DNA from: Pseudorhizobium banfieldiae
Lineage (GTDB): Bacteria > Pseudomonadota > Alphaproteobacteria > Rhizobiales > Rhizobiaceae
DNA: 64,000 nt
Assembly: GCF_000967425.1 (NCBI RefSeq)
Contig: NZ_FO082820.1
Span: forward strand, 1,798,001-1,862,000
Direction: 5' to 3'
Positions 18,741-29,207 of the stretch are shown here, in pieces. The notes under the pieces were generated by a model, which saw only the letters and a program-made list of their open reading frames with translations, did not search any database and was not told the DNA's origin. The position numbers were made by a program, and so were the translations under genes. Numbering within the stretch: position 1 is the first letter of the stretch; the number at the start of each line of letters is the position of its first letter.

Positions 18741-19295
18741 ATGAAAGCATCAGAAGCCGAAATTCTCATCATTCCGGGTTACACCAATTCCGGGCCCGAT
18801 CACTGGCAGAGCCGTTGGGAGGCCAAACTTTCCACCGCGCGCCGGGTTGAACAGGCGGAATGGTCAAAGCCGGTACGCGAGGACTGGGTGGCGAAGGTTG
18901 CCGAGGAGGTGAATGCGGCAACGCAGCCGGTAGTCCTCGTGGCCCATTCTCTCGGCATCCCCTCGGCGGTCCACGCGATCCCACTGTTCAGGAAGCAGGT
19001 TGTCGGCGCCTTCTTCGTAGCGCCGCCCGAGGTTGACAATCCTGCCGTGCGTCCCCGTCACCTGATGAGCTTTGGCCCCTATCCGCGCGATCCCTTACCC
19101 TTCCCGACGGTGACCATCGCCAGCCGCAACGACCCGTTCGGCTCCTACGAACACGCTGACGACATCGCTGCCGCCTGGGGATCGTTGCTGATCGACGCCG
19201 GAGAATCGGGACATATCAACGCGGAGAGCGGACACGGCCCATGGCCCGAAGGCACCATGGTCTTCGCCCAGTTCCTGTCTCGCCTGAAGGCCTGA
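18741..19295 (+). CDS. RBBP9/YdeN-family serine hydrolase
   Basis: A 184-residue minimal alpha/beta hydrolase. It starts with IIPGYTNSGPDHWQSRWE, the RBBP9/YdeN hallmark. The nucleophile serine is in VAHSLGIPSAVHA, the acid lies in SRNDPFGSYEHA, and the histidine is in SGHINAESGHGPWPEG. Natural substrates of this family are largely unknown. The ATG at 18741 gives the family N-terminus; the open frame upstream overlaps the end of purB and is not convincing. It ends at a strong terminator shared with the convergent DUF1476 gene. Confidence 0.88.
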   Translation: MKASEAEILIIPGYTNSGPDHWQSRWEAKLSTARRVEQAEWSKPVREDWVAKVAEEVNAATQPVVLVAHSLGIPSAVHAIPLFRKQVVGAFFVAPPEVDNPAVRPRHLMSFGPYPRDPLPFPTVTIASRNDPFGSYEHADDIAAAWGSLLIDAGESGHINAESGHGPWPEGTMVFAQFLSRLKA

Positions 19296-19305
19296 CCCGC
19301 ACGAA

Positions 19306-19334
19306 AAAGCCGCGTCGGCGACCGACGCGGCTTT
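19306..19334. terminator. Bidirectional terminator, hydrolase / DUF1476
   Basis: A 13-base arm AAAGCCGCGTCGG (19306-19318) pairs perfectly with CCGACGCGGCTTT (19322-19334) around a CGA loop. The A and T runs at the ends make it work in both directions between two convergent genes. Confidence 0.9.
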
Positions 19335-19358
19335 CGCGCGGATAGGTTGAGGTGAAGC

Positions 19359-19667
19359 TTACTGCTTCACCTCAGCAACGGCGTCCTGCAGATAGGCGAA
19401 CATCTTCTGGCGGATGTCTTCGTCGGAGATCGAGACGCCAGCGGCATTGAAATCGGCGCGCAGCTTGCGGAACACGTCCTCTTCACCCGCCTCCTGGAAA
19501 TCCGCTTCGACGACCTCCTGTGCATACGCGTCGGCATCGCGTCCCAGGAGTTCGGCGGCCCAGCGGCCGACGAGCTTGTTCCGCCGCACGACGGCCTTGA
19601 ACTTCTGCTCTTCGTCGAGCGCAAACTTGTTCTCGAATGCGCGTTCGCGGTCTTTCATGCTGGTCAT
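19359..19667 (-). CDS. F1-ATPase zeta-type inhibitor (DUF1476)
   Basis: A 102-residue, highly charged helical protein. It matches the alphaproteobacterial DUF1476 family: MKDRERAFENKFALDEEQKF, RRNKLVGRWAAELLG, then FQEAGEEDVFRKLRADF and SDEDIRQKM. In Paracoccus the family member is the zeta subunit, whose N-terminus blocks ATP hydrolysis by the F1 motor; in other alphaproteobacteria the inhibitory strength varies. ATP synthase genes are not in the window, so this is the usual unlinked location. Whether this copy inhibits strongly cannot be told from sequence alone. Confidence 0.9.
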   Translation of the reverse strand: MTSMKDRERAFENKFALDEEQKFKAVVRRNKLVGRWAAELLGRDADAYAQEVVEADFQEAGEEDVFRKLRADFNAAGVSISDEDIRQKMFAYLQDAVAEVKQ

Positions 19668-20012
19668 GACTTAACTCCCCGTAATCGGTTCTCGTAGGTC
19701 CATAAATCAAAAGCGTTCCGAAAGTGCAATGCGATTTGTCAAAGCGCATCCTGCCATGTCAGGCGCCGAAATCATGCCGGATTCATCGCCTAGCTATCGA
19801 CGCGCCCGGATATGTTGGCTAGGCCAAAGAGGCAGGGTTTCCTCAGCACGGAAAGACATCGCTTTGCCGCTGGGAAGTCTACCTCTGTCAACGGGTCATT
19901 GCTCCCCAGCCACGGAGGAATCGCATCATTGTGATTCTCGATCTTTTCCGTTATGGGACCGCTCAACCACCTTTCACTGCGCCACGAGGCGCCAACAATG
20001 AGACAATAAGAA
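19668..20012. other. 345-base gene-free region before purC
   Basis: It holds the divergent promoters of the DUF1476 gene and the purine run. An 8-base-pair hairpin (GAATCGCA 19918-19925 with TGTGATTC 19930-19937, one G-T pair, four-base loop) is followed by TCGATCTTTTCC, about 75 bases before the purC ATG; it may be an attenuator or an RNA element. No convincing small gene was seen, and a GTG frame from 19931 runs out of phase into purC and is taken as chance. Confidence 0.45.
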
Positions 20013-20777
20013 ATGAACCGTCGCCGCCGTATATACGAAGGCAAGGCCAAGATCCTGTACGAGGGTCCCGAACCCGGCACGCTGATCCAGTTCTTCAAGG
20101 ACGACGCCACTGCGTTCAACAAGAAGAAGCACGACGTCATCGACGGCAAGGGCGTCCTGAACAACCGCATCTCGGAATACGTCTTTACCCATCTCAACAA
20201 GATCGGCATTCCGACGCACTTCATCCGCCGCCTCAACATGCGCGAGCAGCTCATCAAGGAAGTGGAGATGATCCCGCTTGAGGTGGTGGTGCGCAATGTC
20301 GCCGCTGGCTCCCTTTCGACCCGCCTTGGAATCGAGGAGGGCACCGTCCTTCCCCGTTCGATCATCGAATTCTACTACAAGTCCGATGCACTCAACGATC
20401 CGATGGTCTCGGAAGAGCACATCACCGCGTTCGGCTGGGCAAATCCGGCTGAACTCGATGATATCATGGCTCTGGCCATTCGGGTGAACGACTTCCTCAG
20501 CGGCCTTTTCCTCGGCGTTGGAATCCAGCTGGTCGACTTCAAGATCGAATGCGGCCGCCTCTACGAAGGCGACATGATGCGCATCATCCTGGCCGACGAA
20601 ATCTCTCCCGACAGCTGCCGTCTGTGGGACATCGAAACCAAGGAGAAGATGGACAAGGATCGCTTCCGCCGCGACATGGGCGGGCTGGTTGAAGCCTATT
20701 CCGAAGTCGCGCGCCGCCTTGGCATCATCAACGAAAACGAACCGATCCGCGGCACCGGCCCGGTTCTCGTGAAGTAA
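20013..20777 (+). CDS. purC: SAICAR synthetase
   Basis: Joins aspartate to CAIR using ATP, the eighth step of IMP synthesis. The 254-residue protein has the standard N-terminal grasp fold ([20 protein letters not shown]), [21 protein letters not shown] and the C-terminal [20 protein letters not shown]. It leads the run purC-purS-purQ on the + strand. The spacing to purS is 16 bases, supporting one transcript. No obvious PurR-type operator was recognised. Confidence 0.97.
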   Translation: MNRRRRIYEGKAKILYEGPEPGTLIQFFKDDATAFNKKKHDVIDGKGVLNNRISEYVFTHLNKIGIPTHFIRRLNMREQLIKEVEMIPLEVVVRNVAAGSLSTRLGIEEGTVLPRSIIEFYYKSDALNDPMVSEEHITAFGWANPAELDDIMALAIRVNDFLSGLFLGVGIQLVDFKIECGRLYEGDMMRIILADEISPDSCRLWDIETKEKMDKDRFRRDMGGLVEAYSEVARRLGIINENEPIRGTGPVLVK

Positions 20778-20793
20778 CGGACGGGGGACGACA

Positions 20794-21036
20794 GTGATCA
20801 AGGCACGGGTAACGGTAACGCTGAAGAACGGTGTGCTCGATCCGCAGGGCAAAGCCATTGAAGGCGCGCTTGCCAGCCTCGGCTTTCAGGGTGTTGGTCA
20901 TGTCCGTCAAGGCAAGGTGTTTGACATCGAGCTCGACGACACCGATCGCGCCGCGGCAGAGGCGAGCCTCAGGGACATGTGCGAGAGGCTGCTGGCGAAC
21001 ACAGTGATCGAGAATTATACCATTGCTCTCGACTGA
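20794..21036 (+). CDS. purS: Phosphoribosylformylglycinamidine synthase subunit PurS
   Basis: The small structural subunit that joins PurQ and PurL into the active FGAM synthase. At 80 residues it is full length and contains the family patterns KARVTVTLKNGVLDPQGKAI and GHVRQGKVFDIELD. It starts with GTG after GGGGGA. The following gap to purQ is 159 bases, unusually long for subunits of one enzyme, and contains an RNA-like fold (separate entry). Confidence 0.95.
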   Translation: MIKARVTVTLKNGVLDPQGKAIEGALASLGFQGVGHVRQGKVFDIELDDTDRAAAEASLRDMCERLLANTVIENYTIALD

Positions 21037-21099
21037 CGGCTGAGGCGTCGTATCCGTGATACATTCGGCTGTGCTTGGCAGACGCGGTACAATGATCGC

Positions 21100-21177
21100 G
21101 ATTGAGTTGGGCATCCCCGACCGCTACAAGACGGGATCAAACACTCTGGAGTGGCGTGAACTCCAGGAAACTCAATC
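21100..21177 (+). other. Possible structured RNA in the purS-purQ spacer
   Basis: An outer 9-base-pair stem (GATTGAGTT 21100-21108 with AACTCAATC 21169-21177) encloses two hairpins: ATCCC 21113-21117 with GGGAT 21134-21138, and CTGGAGT 21146-21152 with ACTCCAG 21160-21166. The three-way shape lies 18 bases before the purQ ATG and could control purQ translation. It matches no riboswitch I recognise. Confidence 0.4.
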
Positions 21178-21195
21178 AAGGTTCGAGCCGCACCC

Positions 21196-21867
21196 ATGAA
21201 ATCAGCTGTCGTCCAACTCCCCGGCCTCAACCGTGATCGGGACATGATCGATGCCCTGACCAAGATCTCCGGTCAGGCACCTGTCACCGTATGGCAAACG
21301 GAGACGAGCATTCCGGATGTCGACCTCATCGTGATCCCGGGTGGTTTCTCCTACGGCGATTACCTCCGTTGCGGGGCGATTGCCGCCCGCATGCCCGTCA
21401 TGCAGGCCATTCGGGAGAAAGCAGACAAGGGCGTCAAGGTCCTGGGAGTCTGCAACGGTTTCCAGATTCTCGTCGAGGCGGGCCTCCTTCCAGGCGCGCT
21501 CATGCGCAACACGTCGCTGCGCTTCGTTTGCAAGGAAGTCCTTCTCGAGGTCGTGAACGCCGACACGGCCTTCACACGTGCCTATGAAGAGGGCCAGGTC
21601 ATTCGCTGCCCCGTAGCCCACCACGACGGCAATTACTTCGTCGATGAAGAGACACTGGCGTCCATGCAGGACAACCGCCAGATCGTGTTCAGATACGCCG
21701 CCGGCACCAACCCAAACGGTTCGCTCAGCGATATCGCGGGTGTCATCAACACGGCAGGCAATGTTCTTGGCATGATGCCGCATCCGGAGAACCTCATCGA
21801 AGCGGCGCATGGCGGGCTTGATGGGAGGGGCATTTTTGCATCCGCCCTGGATGTGATTGCAGCCTGA
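21196..21867 (+). CDS. purQ: Phosphoribosylformylglycinamidine synthase subunit PurQ
   Basis: Glutaminase subunit of FGAM synthase, providing ammonia for the PurL subunit in the fourth step of purine synthesis. The 223-residue class I amidotransferase has its nucleophile cysteine in [11 protein letters not shown], an oxyanion region [13 protein letters not shown], and the His and Glu in [10 protein letters not shown]. The partner subunit gene purL is 1.3 kb downstream, with two envelope-protein genes in between. Confidence 0.97.
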   Translation: MKSAVVQLPGLNRDRDMIDALTKISGQAPVTVWQTETSIPDVDLIVIPGGFSYGDYLRCGAIAARMPVMQAIREKADKGVKVLGVCNGFQILVEAGLLPGALMRNTSLRFVCKEVLLEVVNADTAFTRAYEEGQVIRCPVAHHDGNYFVDEETLASMQDNRQIVFRYAAGTNPNGSLSDIAGVINTAGNVLGMMPHPENLIEAAHGGLDGRGIFASALDVIAA

Positions 21868-21916
21868 TACAGCACAGGCCAGCGATGGACACTCTCCCCG
21901 TCAACAAGGAAATCCG

Positions 21917-22315
21917 ATGCATCTTCATCCTGCGATCCGCGTCGCATCGCTGTCGGCAACCGTCGCACTCGCCCTCACCTCCTGCCAGTCGGATCGTTCG
22001 CCGCCAGCTTCTCCGGATCGTGCCGCGCTACCGACAATGGAACGGGTCGCCGTCAATGCCAACCGGTGCTGGTTCAAGTCAGGCGATCCCACGTTCGAGC
22101 CCTATCGGCTCGCGCCAGAGCTGAACTCCTTCTCCGGGCGACCTCGAATTCTTGCCGTTCCTCGTAACAGTCCCGAATCAAGGCCCGTGCTCGTGGTCCA
22201 AGCCGAGGGCAGCCCCGCTCGCCTCGATGCATTTGGGCCGCTTATGGACGGCGCGTCGGGAGATCGGATCAGACGCGACGTTCTCAAATGGGCAAGCGGG
22301 ACGTCCGGCTGCTGA
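21917..22315 (+). CDS. Small hypothetical lipoprotein
   Basis: A 132-residue protein with a lipoprotein signal: hydrophobic ATVALALT followed by the lipobox LTSC (Cys about residue 22). The mature part contains NRCWFKSGDPTFEPYRLAPE and DRIRRDVLKWASGTSGC, with three cysteines in all. I do not recognise a functional family. The ATG at 21917 is preceded by AAGGA at good spacing and lies 49 bases after purQ, so it may be carried on the purine transcript. It is probably attached to the inner or outer membrane facing the periplasm. Confidence 0.75.
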   Translation: MHLHPAIRVASLSATVALALTSCQSDRSPPASPDRAALPTMERVAVNANRCWFKSGDPTFEPYRLAPELNSFSGRPRILAVPRNSPESRPVLVVQAEGSPARLDAFGPLMDGASGDRIRRDVLKWASGTSGC

Positions 22316-22485
22316 GCTTCGCCGTAGCCAAAATGTCACGTGCCGCCGTCGCCGAGTCGAGACCGTGCGATAAAAACGGATAGCTGTTGCACGAGCCCGT
22401 ATCGCCAGCTTAAGGTCTCGCCGAATCTGTGGTGACAGTGTGGCGTGATCATGACCGCGGACGTATTGGGAGCGCTTGTAAACTG

Positions 22486-23091
22486 ATGCACAAACCTTTC
22501 GCCGTCTTGGCAGTTGCTGCCGTACTTTCGTCGACCTGTGCCTTCGCAGCAGACCTTCCAGCGTCGGAAGCACCCATTGCGGCCGCACCTGTCGTCGAGG
22601 ACACCGGACGGATATTCGACGAAGCGCGGTTTGGCGTCCTGACCTCCGTCGACAGTTCCGACCTCAACGGGGAGGATGGCGCTTTCGTGACCGGCATGCT
22701 TCTTTTCGATCCGTGGAGCCACATGGAAGCGGCCGGATGGGACAGGCTTCTACGGCCGCGCATCCACGTGGGCGGTACAATCGCCACAGAGGGCGAAGCT
22801 AACCAGGTCTATGCAGGTTTTTCCTGGACGGCGAATGTTACCGACCGCTTCTTCCTGGAGCTCGGCTTCGGCGGTACGTTGCATGACGGTGATCTCGACA
22901 TCGACGATGGTGGAAACGGTCCCAAGCTCGGATGCCGCGCCTTGTTCCACGAGTATGTGGCTGCCGGCTTCAATGTCACCGACAGATGGAGTGTCATTGC
23001 GCATCTCGAGCATTCGTCCCATGCGAATCTATGTGACGGCCCCAACAACGGCCTCTCGCGCGGTGGCGTCATGGTCGGCTACAAGTTCTAG
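22486..23091 (+). CDS. PagL-like lipid A deacylase (acyloxyacyl hydrolase)
   Basis: A 201-residue outer-membrane beta-barrel with a signal peptide (FAVLAVAAVLSSTCAFA, cut before ADLPA). The C-terminal segment AHLEHSSHANLCDGPNNGL carries the His-x-Ser pair of the PagL family, and the protein ends in GGVMVGYKF with the terminal aromatic residue typical of outer-membrane proteins. PagL removes the 3-O-linked acyl chain of lipid A. The acidic third member of the triad is not certain by eye. It sits between purQ and purL and ends in a strong terminator, so it is likely independent of purL. Confidence 0.8.
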   Translation: MHKPFAVLAVAAVLSSTCAFAADLPASEAPIAAAPVVEDTGRIFDEARFGVLTSVDSSDLNGEDGAFVTGMLLFDPWSHMEAAGWDRLLRPRIHVGGTIATEGEANQVYAGFSWTANVTDRFFLELGFGGTLHDGDLDIDDGGNGPKLGCRALFHEYVAAGFNVTDRWSVIAHLEHSSHANLCDGPNNGLSRGGVMVGYKF

Positions 23092-23123
23092 ATTCAGCGC
23101 CATTTCGGTAGCGGCAAAAGCAG

Positions 23124-23155
23124 GGCGCGACGGGAAATTTCCTGTCGCGCCTTTT
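23124..23155 (+). terminator. Terminator after the PagL-like gene
   Basis: GGCGCGAC (23124-23131) pairs with GTCGCGCC (23144-23151) and is followed by TTTT. It separates the deacylase from purL, which must therefore have its own promoter in the remaining 50 bases or depend on read-through. Confidence 0.85.
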
Positions 23156-23207
23156 GACTGCTTAGGCTAAAGAGACCGGCAGATACCGCCCCTAGCCCGA
23201 GAAGACC

Positions 23208-25415
<2,208 letters not shown>

Positions 25416-25514
25416 ACCCTCAGGACTCGCATCCTTTGACCGCCGCTGCCGTTTTTGGCACTCTGGCTGAGAAGCTGCGACTCAGCGGAATGAGATAACG
25501 AGAAGGACCACATC

Positions 25515-25748
25515 ATGCCCATGAACCCGGGAGACATCGAAGACATGATCAAGGCCGGGATCCCCGGAGCCAAGGTCACGATCCGGGATCTGGCGGGCGA
25601 TGGTGACCATTACGCGGCGGAAGTCGTCGCTGAAGCTTTCCGCGGCAAGACCCGCGTTCAGCAGCACCAGATGGTTTACGACGCCCTCAAGGGACACATG
25701 GGTGGAACGCTGCATGCGCTTGCGCTCCAGACTTCGGCGCCGGCCTAG
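25515..25748 (+). CDS. BolA-family protein
   Basis: A 77-residue BolA-like protein. It contains the family core VAEAFRGKTRVQQHQMVYDAL with the conserved His in QQHQ. BolA proteins bind monothiol glutaredoxins through a shared 2Fe-2S cluster and act in iron-sulfur trafficking or iron sensing. The CGFS glutaredoxin gene is the next gene downstream, which fits the known physical pairing. The start at 25515 follows GAGAAGGACC. Confidence 0.93.
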   Translation: MPMNPGDIEDMIKAGIPGAKVTIRDLAGDGDHYAAEVVAEAFRGKTRVQQHQMVYDALKGHMGGTLHALALQTSAPA

Positions 25749-25899
25749 GAATGCATCAGCGCCGGCCTGATCGGCGCGCCTCATCCATCAACCGTTTTGA
25801 TCGGATCCATCGGTTCCCGGTGCTGGTAATTGCACCGATGCGTGCTATTTAAGCACTAGACGATCCGGGCCTTGAACCCGGCAAGCTAAGGATATCGAC

Positions 25900-26235
25900 A
25901 TGAGTGGCATTAACGAATTCATCGACAACGAGGTGAAGACGAACGACGTCGTTCTCTTCATGAAGGGCACACCGCAGTTCCCGCAATGCGGTTTCTCCGG
26001 CCAAGTCGTGCAGATCCTCGATTACCTCGGTCTCGACTACAAGGGCGTCAACGTGCTGGCGGACCAGGAAATCCGCGAAGGCATCAAGCAGTATTCGAAC
26101 TGGCCGACCATTCCTCAGCTCTACGTCAAGGGCGAGTTCGTCGGCGGCTGTGACATCGTTCGCGAGATGTTCCAGTCTGGTGAACTGCAGAGCCATCTCC
26201 AGGACAACGGCATCACCACGCGCGGCGCCGCATAG
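25900..26235 (+). CDS. grxD: Monothiol CGFS glutaredoxin
   Basis: A 111-residue Grx4/GrxD protein with the active site CGFS (Cys30) in [14 protein letters not shown], and [20 protein letters not shown] for glutathione binding. Such proteins carry and deliver 2Fe-2S clusters with glutathione and BolA rather than acting as classical reductants. It lies 151 bases downstream of the BolA-type gene, a frequent order in alphaproteobacteria. A hairpin terminator follows. Confidence 0.95.
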   Translation: MSGINEFIDNEVKTNDVVLFMKGTPQFPQCGFSGQVVQILDYLGLDYKGVNVLADQEIREGIKQYSNWPTIPQLYVKGEFVGGCDIVREMFQSGELQSHLQDNGITTRGAA

Positions 26236-26272
26236 CGTCATCCACATTTCCCATACTGGATCTATTGCCAAG

Positions 26273-26299
26273 GCGCCGTGCATGCGGCGCTTTCTCTTT
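26273..26299 (+). terminator. Terminator after grxD
   Basis: GCGCCG pairs with CGGCGC around a six-base TGCATG loop, followed by TTTCTCTTTAT. It lies 37 bases after the grxD stop and ahead of the MFS gene. Confidence 0.7.
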
Positions 26300-26315
26300 A
26301 TATGGAATTTTCATT

Positions 26316-27563
26316 GTGACGATTAAACCCATTTCACCGACCGACCGCCTCGGCGGCATGGGCCGAGTCGAATTCATCGGCCTGATGGCCATGCTCATGG
26401 CGCTCAACGCGCTGGCGATCGACATCATGCTGCCCGGCTTGCAGCAGATCGGCGCCGCGCTCGGGGTCGAGAACGAGAACCATCGGCAGTACGTTGTTTC
26501 CGCCTATCTGTTCGGCTTCGGACTAGCACAGCTTGCGTACGGACCGGTTTCGGATCGCTTCGGGCGACGCAAGCCGATGCTTTTCGGCCTCGCGGTATAC
26601 GTCATCTCGTCCCTGGCCGTGGTCGCCGTACCATCCTTCGCCGGCCTGCTCGCCCTCCGCTTCATCCAGGGCATCGGCTCCGCCGCAATGCGCGTGATCA
26701 CGATCTCGATCGTCCGTGATATCTATGGAGGACGGGCGATGGCCGAGGTCATGTCGCTGATCATGATGGTCTTCATGGTCGTTCCGGTCATCGCGCCCGG
26801 CACGGGACAGATCATCCTTCTGTTTGGCGACTGGCACCTGATCTTCGTCTTCATGGCGTTGGTCGCCCTGGCGGTGGCGGGGTGGATGTATATTCGCTTA
26901 CCCGAAACACTGCATCAGGAGGATGTCCGACCCTTTACCGTCACGTCGGTCCTCGACGGCTTCCGAATCGTTCTCACCAATCGCGTCGCCCTCTGCTACA
27001 CGATTGCGAGCATGTTCATCTTCGGCGCACTCTTCGGCTTCATCAACTCGGCCCAGCAGGTCTATGTCGGCATATACGGACTTGGCGTGTGGTTCTCCGC
27101 GGCCTTCGCAGCCGTCGCCGTCTTCATGGCCTTTTCGTCCTTCGTCAACGCCCGGCTGGTCGGTCGGTTCGGCATGCGGGGCCTCTCCCATGCCTCGCTG
27201 CTCGGCTTTATCGGCATCACCTGCCTCTGGCTGCTGGTCCAGGTCTTCGGGCCGCAGCCCATGCCCTTCCCGCTCTTTCTCGCGTTCTTCGCTCTGGCAA
27301 TGTTCCAGTTCGGCTGGATCGGCTCGAACTTCAATTCGCTTGCCATGGAGCCGCTGGGCCATGTGGCGGGAACGGCATCGTCCGTTCTGGGATTCATGGG
27401 CACGATCGGCGGCGGGATGATTGGGGCAATGATCGGTCAGGCATTCGACGGTACGGCCCTGCCCATGGTCGCCGGATTTTTCGCCGTCTCCATAGTAGGC
27501 CTTGTCTTCGTACTGATCGCAGAAAAAGGCCGCCTGTTCCGGGCCCAGAACCCGCGCGTCTGA
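26316..27563 (+). CDS. MFS multidrug exporter, Bcr/CflA type
   Basis: A 415-residue inner-membrane proton antiporter with twelve predicted helices. The N-terminus (LMAMLMALNALAIDIMLPGL) and the loop motif GPVSDRFGRRKPMLFG between helices 2 and 3 are typical of the Bcr/CflA drug-resistance group, which exports bicyclomycin, chloramphenicol or metabolites. The substrate is unknown. I use a GTG start at 26316; the next candidate is the ATG at 26358. The terminator before it suggests its own promoter. It is convergent with the inositol-phosphatase-type gene. Confidence 0.87.
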   Translation: MTIKPISPTDRLGGMGRVEFIGLMAMLMALNALAIDIMLPGLQQIGAALGVENENHRQYVVSAYLFGFGLAQLAYGPVSDRFGRRKPMLFGLAVYVISSLAVVAVPSFAGLLALRFIQGIGSAAMRVITISIVRDIYGGRAMAEVMSLIMMVFMVVPVIAPGTGQIILLFGDWHLIFVFMALVALAVAGWMYIRLPETLHQEDVRPFTVTSVLDGFRIVLTNRVALCYTIASMFIFGALFGFINSAQQVYVGIYGLGVWFSAAFAAVAVFMAFSSFVNARLVGRFGMRGLSHASLLGFIGITCLWLLVQVFGPQPMPFPLFLAFFALAMFQFGWIGSNFNSLAMEPLGHVAGTASSVLGFMGTIGGGMIGAMIGQAFDGTALPMVAGFFAVSIVGLVFVLIAEKGRLFRAQNPRV

Positions 27564-27604
27564 TCGCGCGGGCATTCGTAGCGGAGTGGCGCGTGACCCC
27601 TCCG

Positions 27605-28429
27605 TTATACTCCAAGGATCTCCCGGCGCAGCATCTGCCAGCTGTCCTCGTCGGTCGCGACCAATAGACCACCGTCGACATGATGCGGGAGATAAGCGGA
27701 ACCGTCGAACCGAGCGACATGTCCGCCCGCTTCCTGTGCGATCAGTGTTCCTGCGAGATGATCCCAGGGCATCAACCTGTTATACATGGCGAAGTGCACG
27801 TGTCCGCCGCTGAAGGTGCGATACTCGTGGGCAGCGCAACGGTAGCTCGCTACGAAGCGCACCTTCGCCAGGTTCCCGAGCACGCGTTCGCGCACCTCGC
27901 CGTAGAAATAGCCGGTGGATGCCATCCCCACCATGGTCTCGATAGGCGCAGGATCGGCGGCCGCAAGACGCGTTGCTTCTCCATCAGGACGCCGCAGGTA
28001 GGCACCCGAACCCTTCTCGGCAATCACCCAGTCGTCGCCCATGGGGTCGTAGATGATCCCCGCCACTGTCTCACCCTTCCAGACCACCGATGCCATCACA
28101 CCGAAGGCGGGAATGCCAGAGGCGAAGTTGAACGTGCCATCGATCGGATCGACGACAACCGCCAACTCGGCGTCTGCCAGTCCGTGAAGAATCGCCGGAT
28201 CGGCAGCGACAGATTCCTCCCCCACGAACAGTGCATCCGGCGCGAGCAAGGCTATGGCACGGCGGAGATGCCTTTCCGCCGCCTCATCCGCCTCCGTTAC
28301 GAGATCGGTAGGTTCGCTCTTCGCCCGGATGTCGCCGGCTCCCAGCTTGCGAAATCGAGGACGTATTTCCTGGATCGCCGCGTCCTGCAATAGACTTGCG
28401 AGGGCGCCCACATCTATAATGCTCGTCAA
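27605..28429 (-). CDS. Inositol monophosphatase family protein
   Basis: A 274-residue magnesium-dependent phosphatase. Metal-binding motifs are VTEADEAAER, VGEESV, DPIDGTFNFASGIPAFGVM and the C-terminal MPWDHLAGTLIAQEAGG. These fit the IMPase/CysQ/FBPase superfamily; the substrate could be inositol phosphate, histidinol phosphate or a 3'(2'),5'-bisphosphonucleotide, and I cannot choose. Translation appears to begin at TTG (28429), seven bases after GGAG. It is convergent with the MFS gene and divergent from the exported hydrolase. Confidence 0.88.
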   Translation of the reverse strand: MTSIIDVGALASLLQDAAIQEIRPRFRKLGAGDIRAKSEPTDLVTEADEAAERHLRRAIALLAPDALFVGEESVAADPAILHGLADAELAVVVDPIDGTFNFASGIPAFGVMASVVWKGETVAGIIYDPMGDDWVIAEKGSGAYLRRPDGEATRLAAADPAPIETMVGMASTGYFYGEVRERVLGNLAKVRFVASYRCAAHEYRTFSGGHVHFAMYNRLMPWDHLAGTLIAQEAGGHVARFDGSAYLPHHVDGGLLVATDEDSWQMLRREILGV

Positions 28430-28586
28430 CTGAATCTCCGCAGTGGATCTCGATGGGAATCGTTGCCTGCGAGGGGTGTACTATTCCAGCCCCAGAAGTA
28501 CAGCGACATCCAGACGCAGCACTATTGTCTGCGGCGTGAATCAGGCATGATCGCGAAAACGACACAATTTCGGAGTGCGCCAGCTG

Positions 28587-29204
28587 ATGTTATCCAGGCG
28601 ATCGCTAATTTCCACGGCATCCGTCCTGCTGGCCGCCACTACCCTCCCCCCTGAGGCAACCGCGAAGAAGCGGCCCCCACCTCCTGCGGGTCAGGTTTAT
28701 CTCTTCCGTGGACTGGCTGATATCTTCTCCACAGGCCTGAATACACTGGGAAAGCAACTGACTGCGGAAGGAGTTGATGCACAGGTTCTATCGCTCCCCA
28801 ATGCCGCGAGGTTTGCGAAAGAAATCGCGGACCGCTACCGCAAGTCGAAGCGGGCCCGGCCAATCATCCTGATCGGGCATTCTCTTGGCGCTGACGTAAC
28901 GTTCTCCATCGCAACCGCGTTGCAGCCACTGAAGATCCCCGTCGGATTGATCATCAGCTTCGACCCTACAGGCAAAGGCCCCGTACCAAGTAACGTCCGC
29001 AAGACGATCAACTTCTACACCGGAGGCGGCAATATGTGGGCGCCGGTCGTTCCTGCACCGGGGTTCAGGGGCGACCTCGCCAACATCAATGTCCGGCAGG
29101 GAGAAGCGGCTGTGAAGGGCATCGGCCACTTCAACATCGAGAAGAGCCCGGAATTGCATGCGCGCGCCATCAAGGAGGTCAAGGCGGCATTGCGCCGACG
29201 CTGA
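28587..29204 (+). CDS. Exported alpha/beta hydrolase-like protein with twin-arginine signal
   Basis: A 205-residue protein with an N-terminal SRRSLISTASVLLAATTLPP that resembles a Tat signal, then an alpha/beta hydrolase-like domain. The nucleophile elbow is GHSLGAD (Ser99); plausible partners are Asp126 in ISFDPTGKG and His181 in GIGHFNIEKS. I know no characterised member of this group; a thioesterase or lipase role in the periplasm is possible. A GTG at 28575 is an alternative start, but GGAG is ten bases before the ATG used here. It is convergent with the methyltransferase gene, with three bases between. Confidence 0.75.
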   Translation: MLSRRSLISTASVLLAATTLPPEATAKKRPPPPAGQVYLFRGLADIFSTGLNTLGKQLTAEGVDAQVLSLPNAARFAKEIADRYRKSKRARPIILIGHSLGADVTFSIATALQPLKIPVGLIISFDPTGKGPVPSNVRKTINFYTGGGNMWAPVVPAPGFRGDLANINVRQGEAAVKGIGHFNIEKSPELHARAIKEVKAALRRR

Positions 29205-29207
29205 GGC

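Noticed and set aside
19931..20281. GTG-started open frame of 116 codons with GGAGG upstream, overlapping purC
   Set aside because: Most of it runs out of phase inside purC, and its composition there is typical of a shadow frame. No family is recognisable.
21179..21195. GGTTCGAGCC-like words before purQ that recall a tRNA T-arm
   Set aside because: The needed five-base stem is absent, and no acceptor or anticodon stem fits around it, so it is not a tRNA or tRNA remnant.
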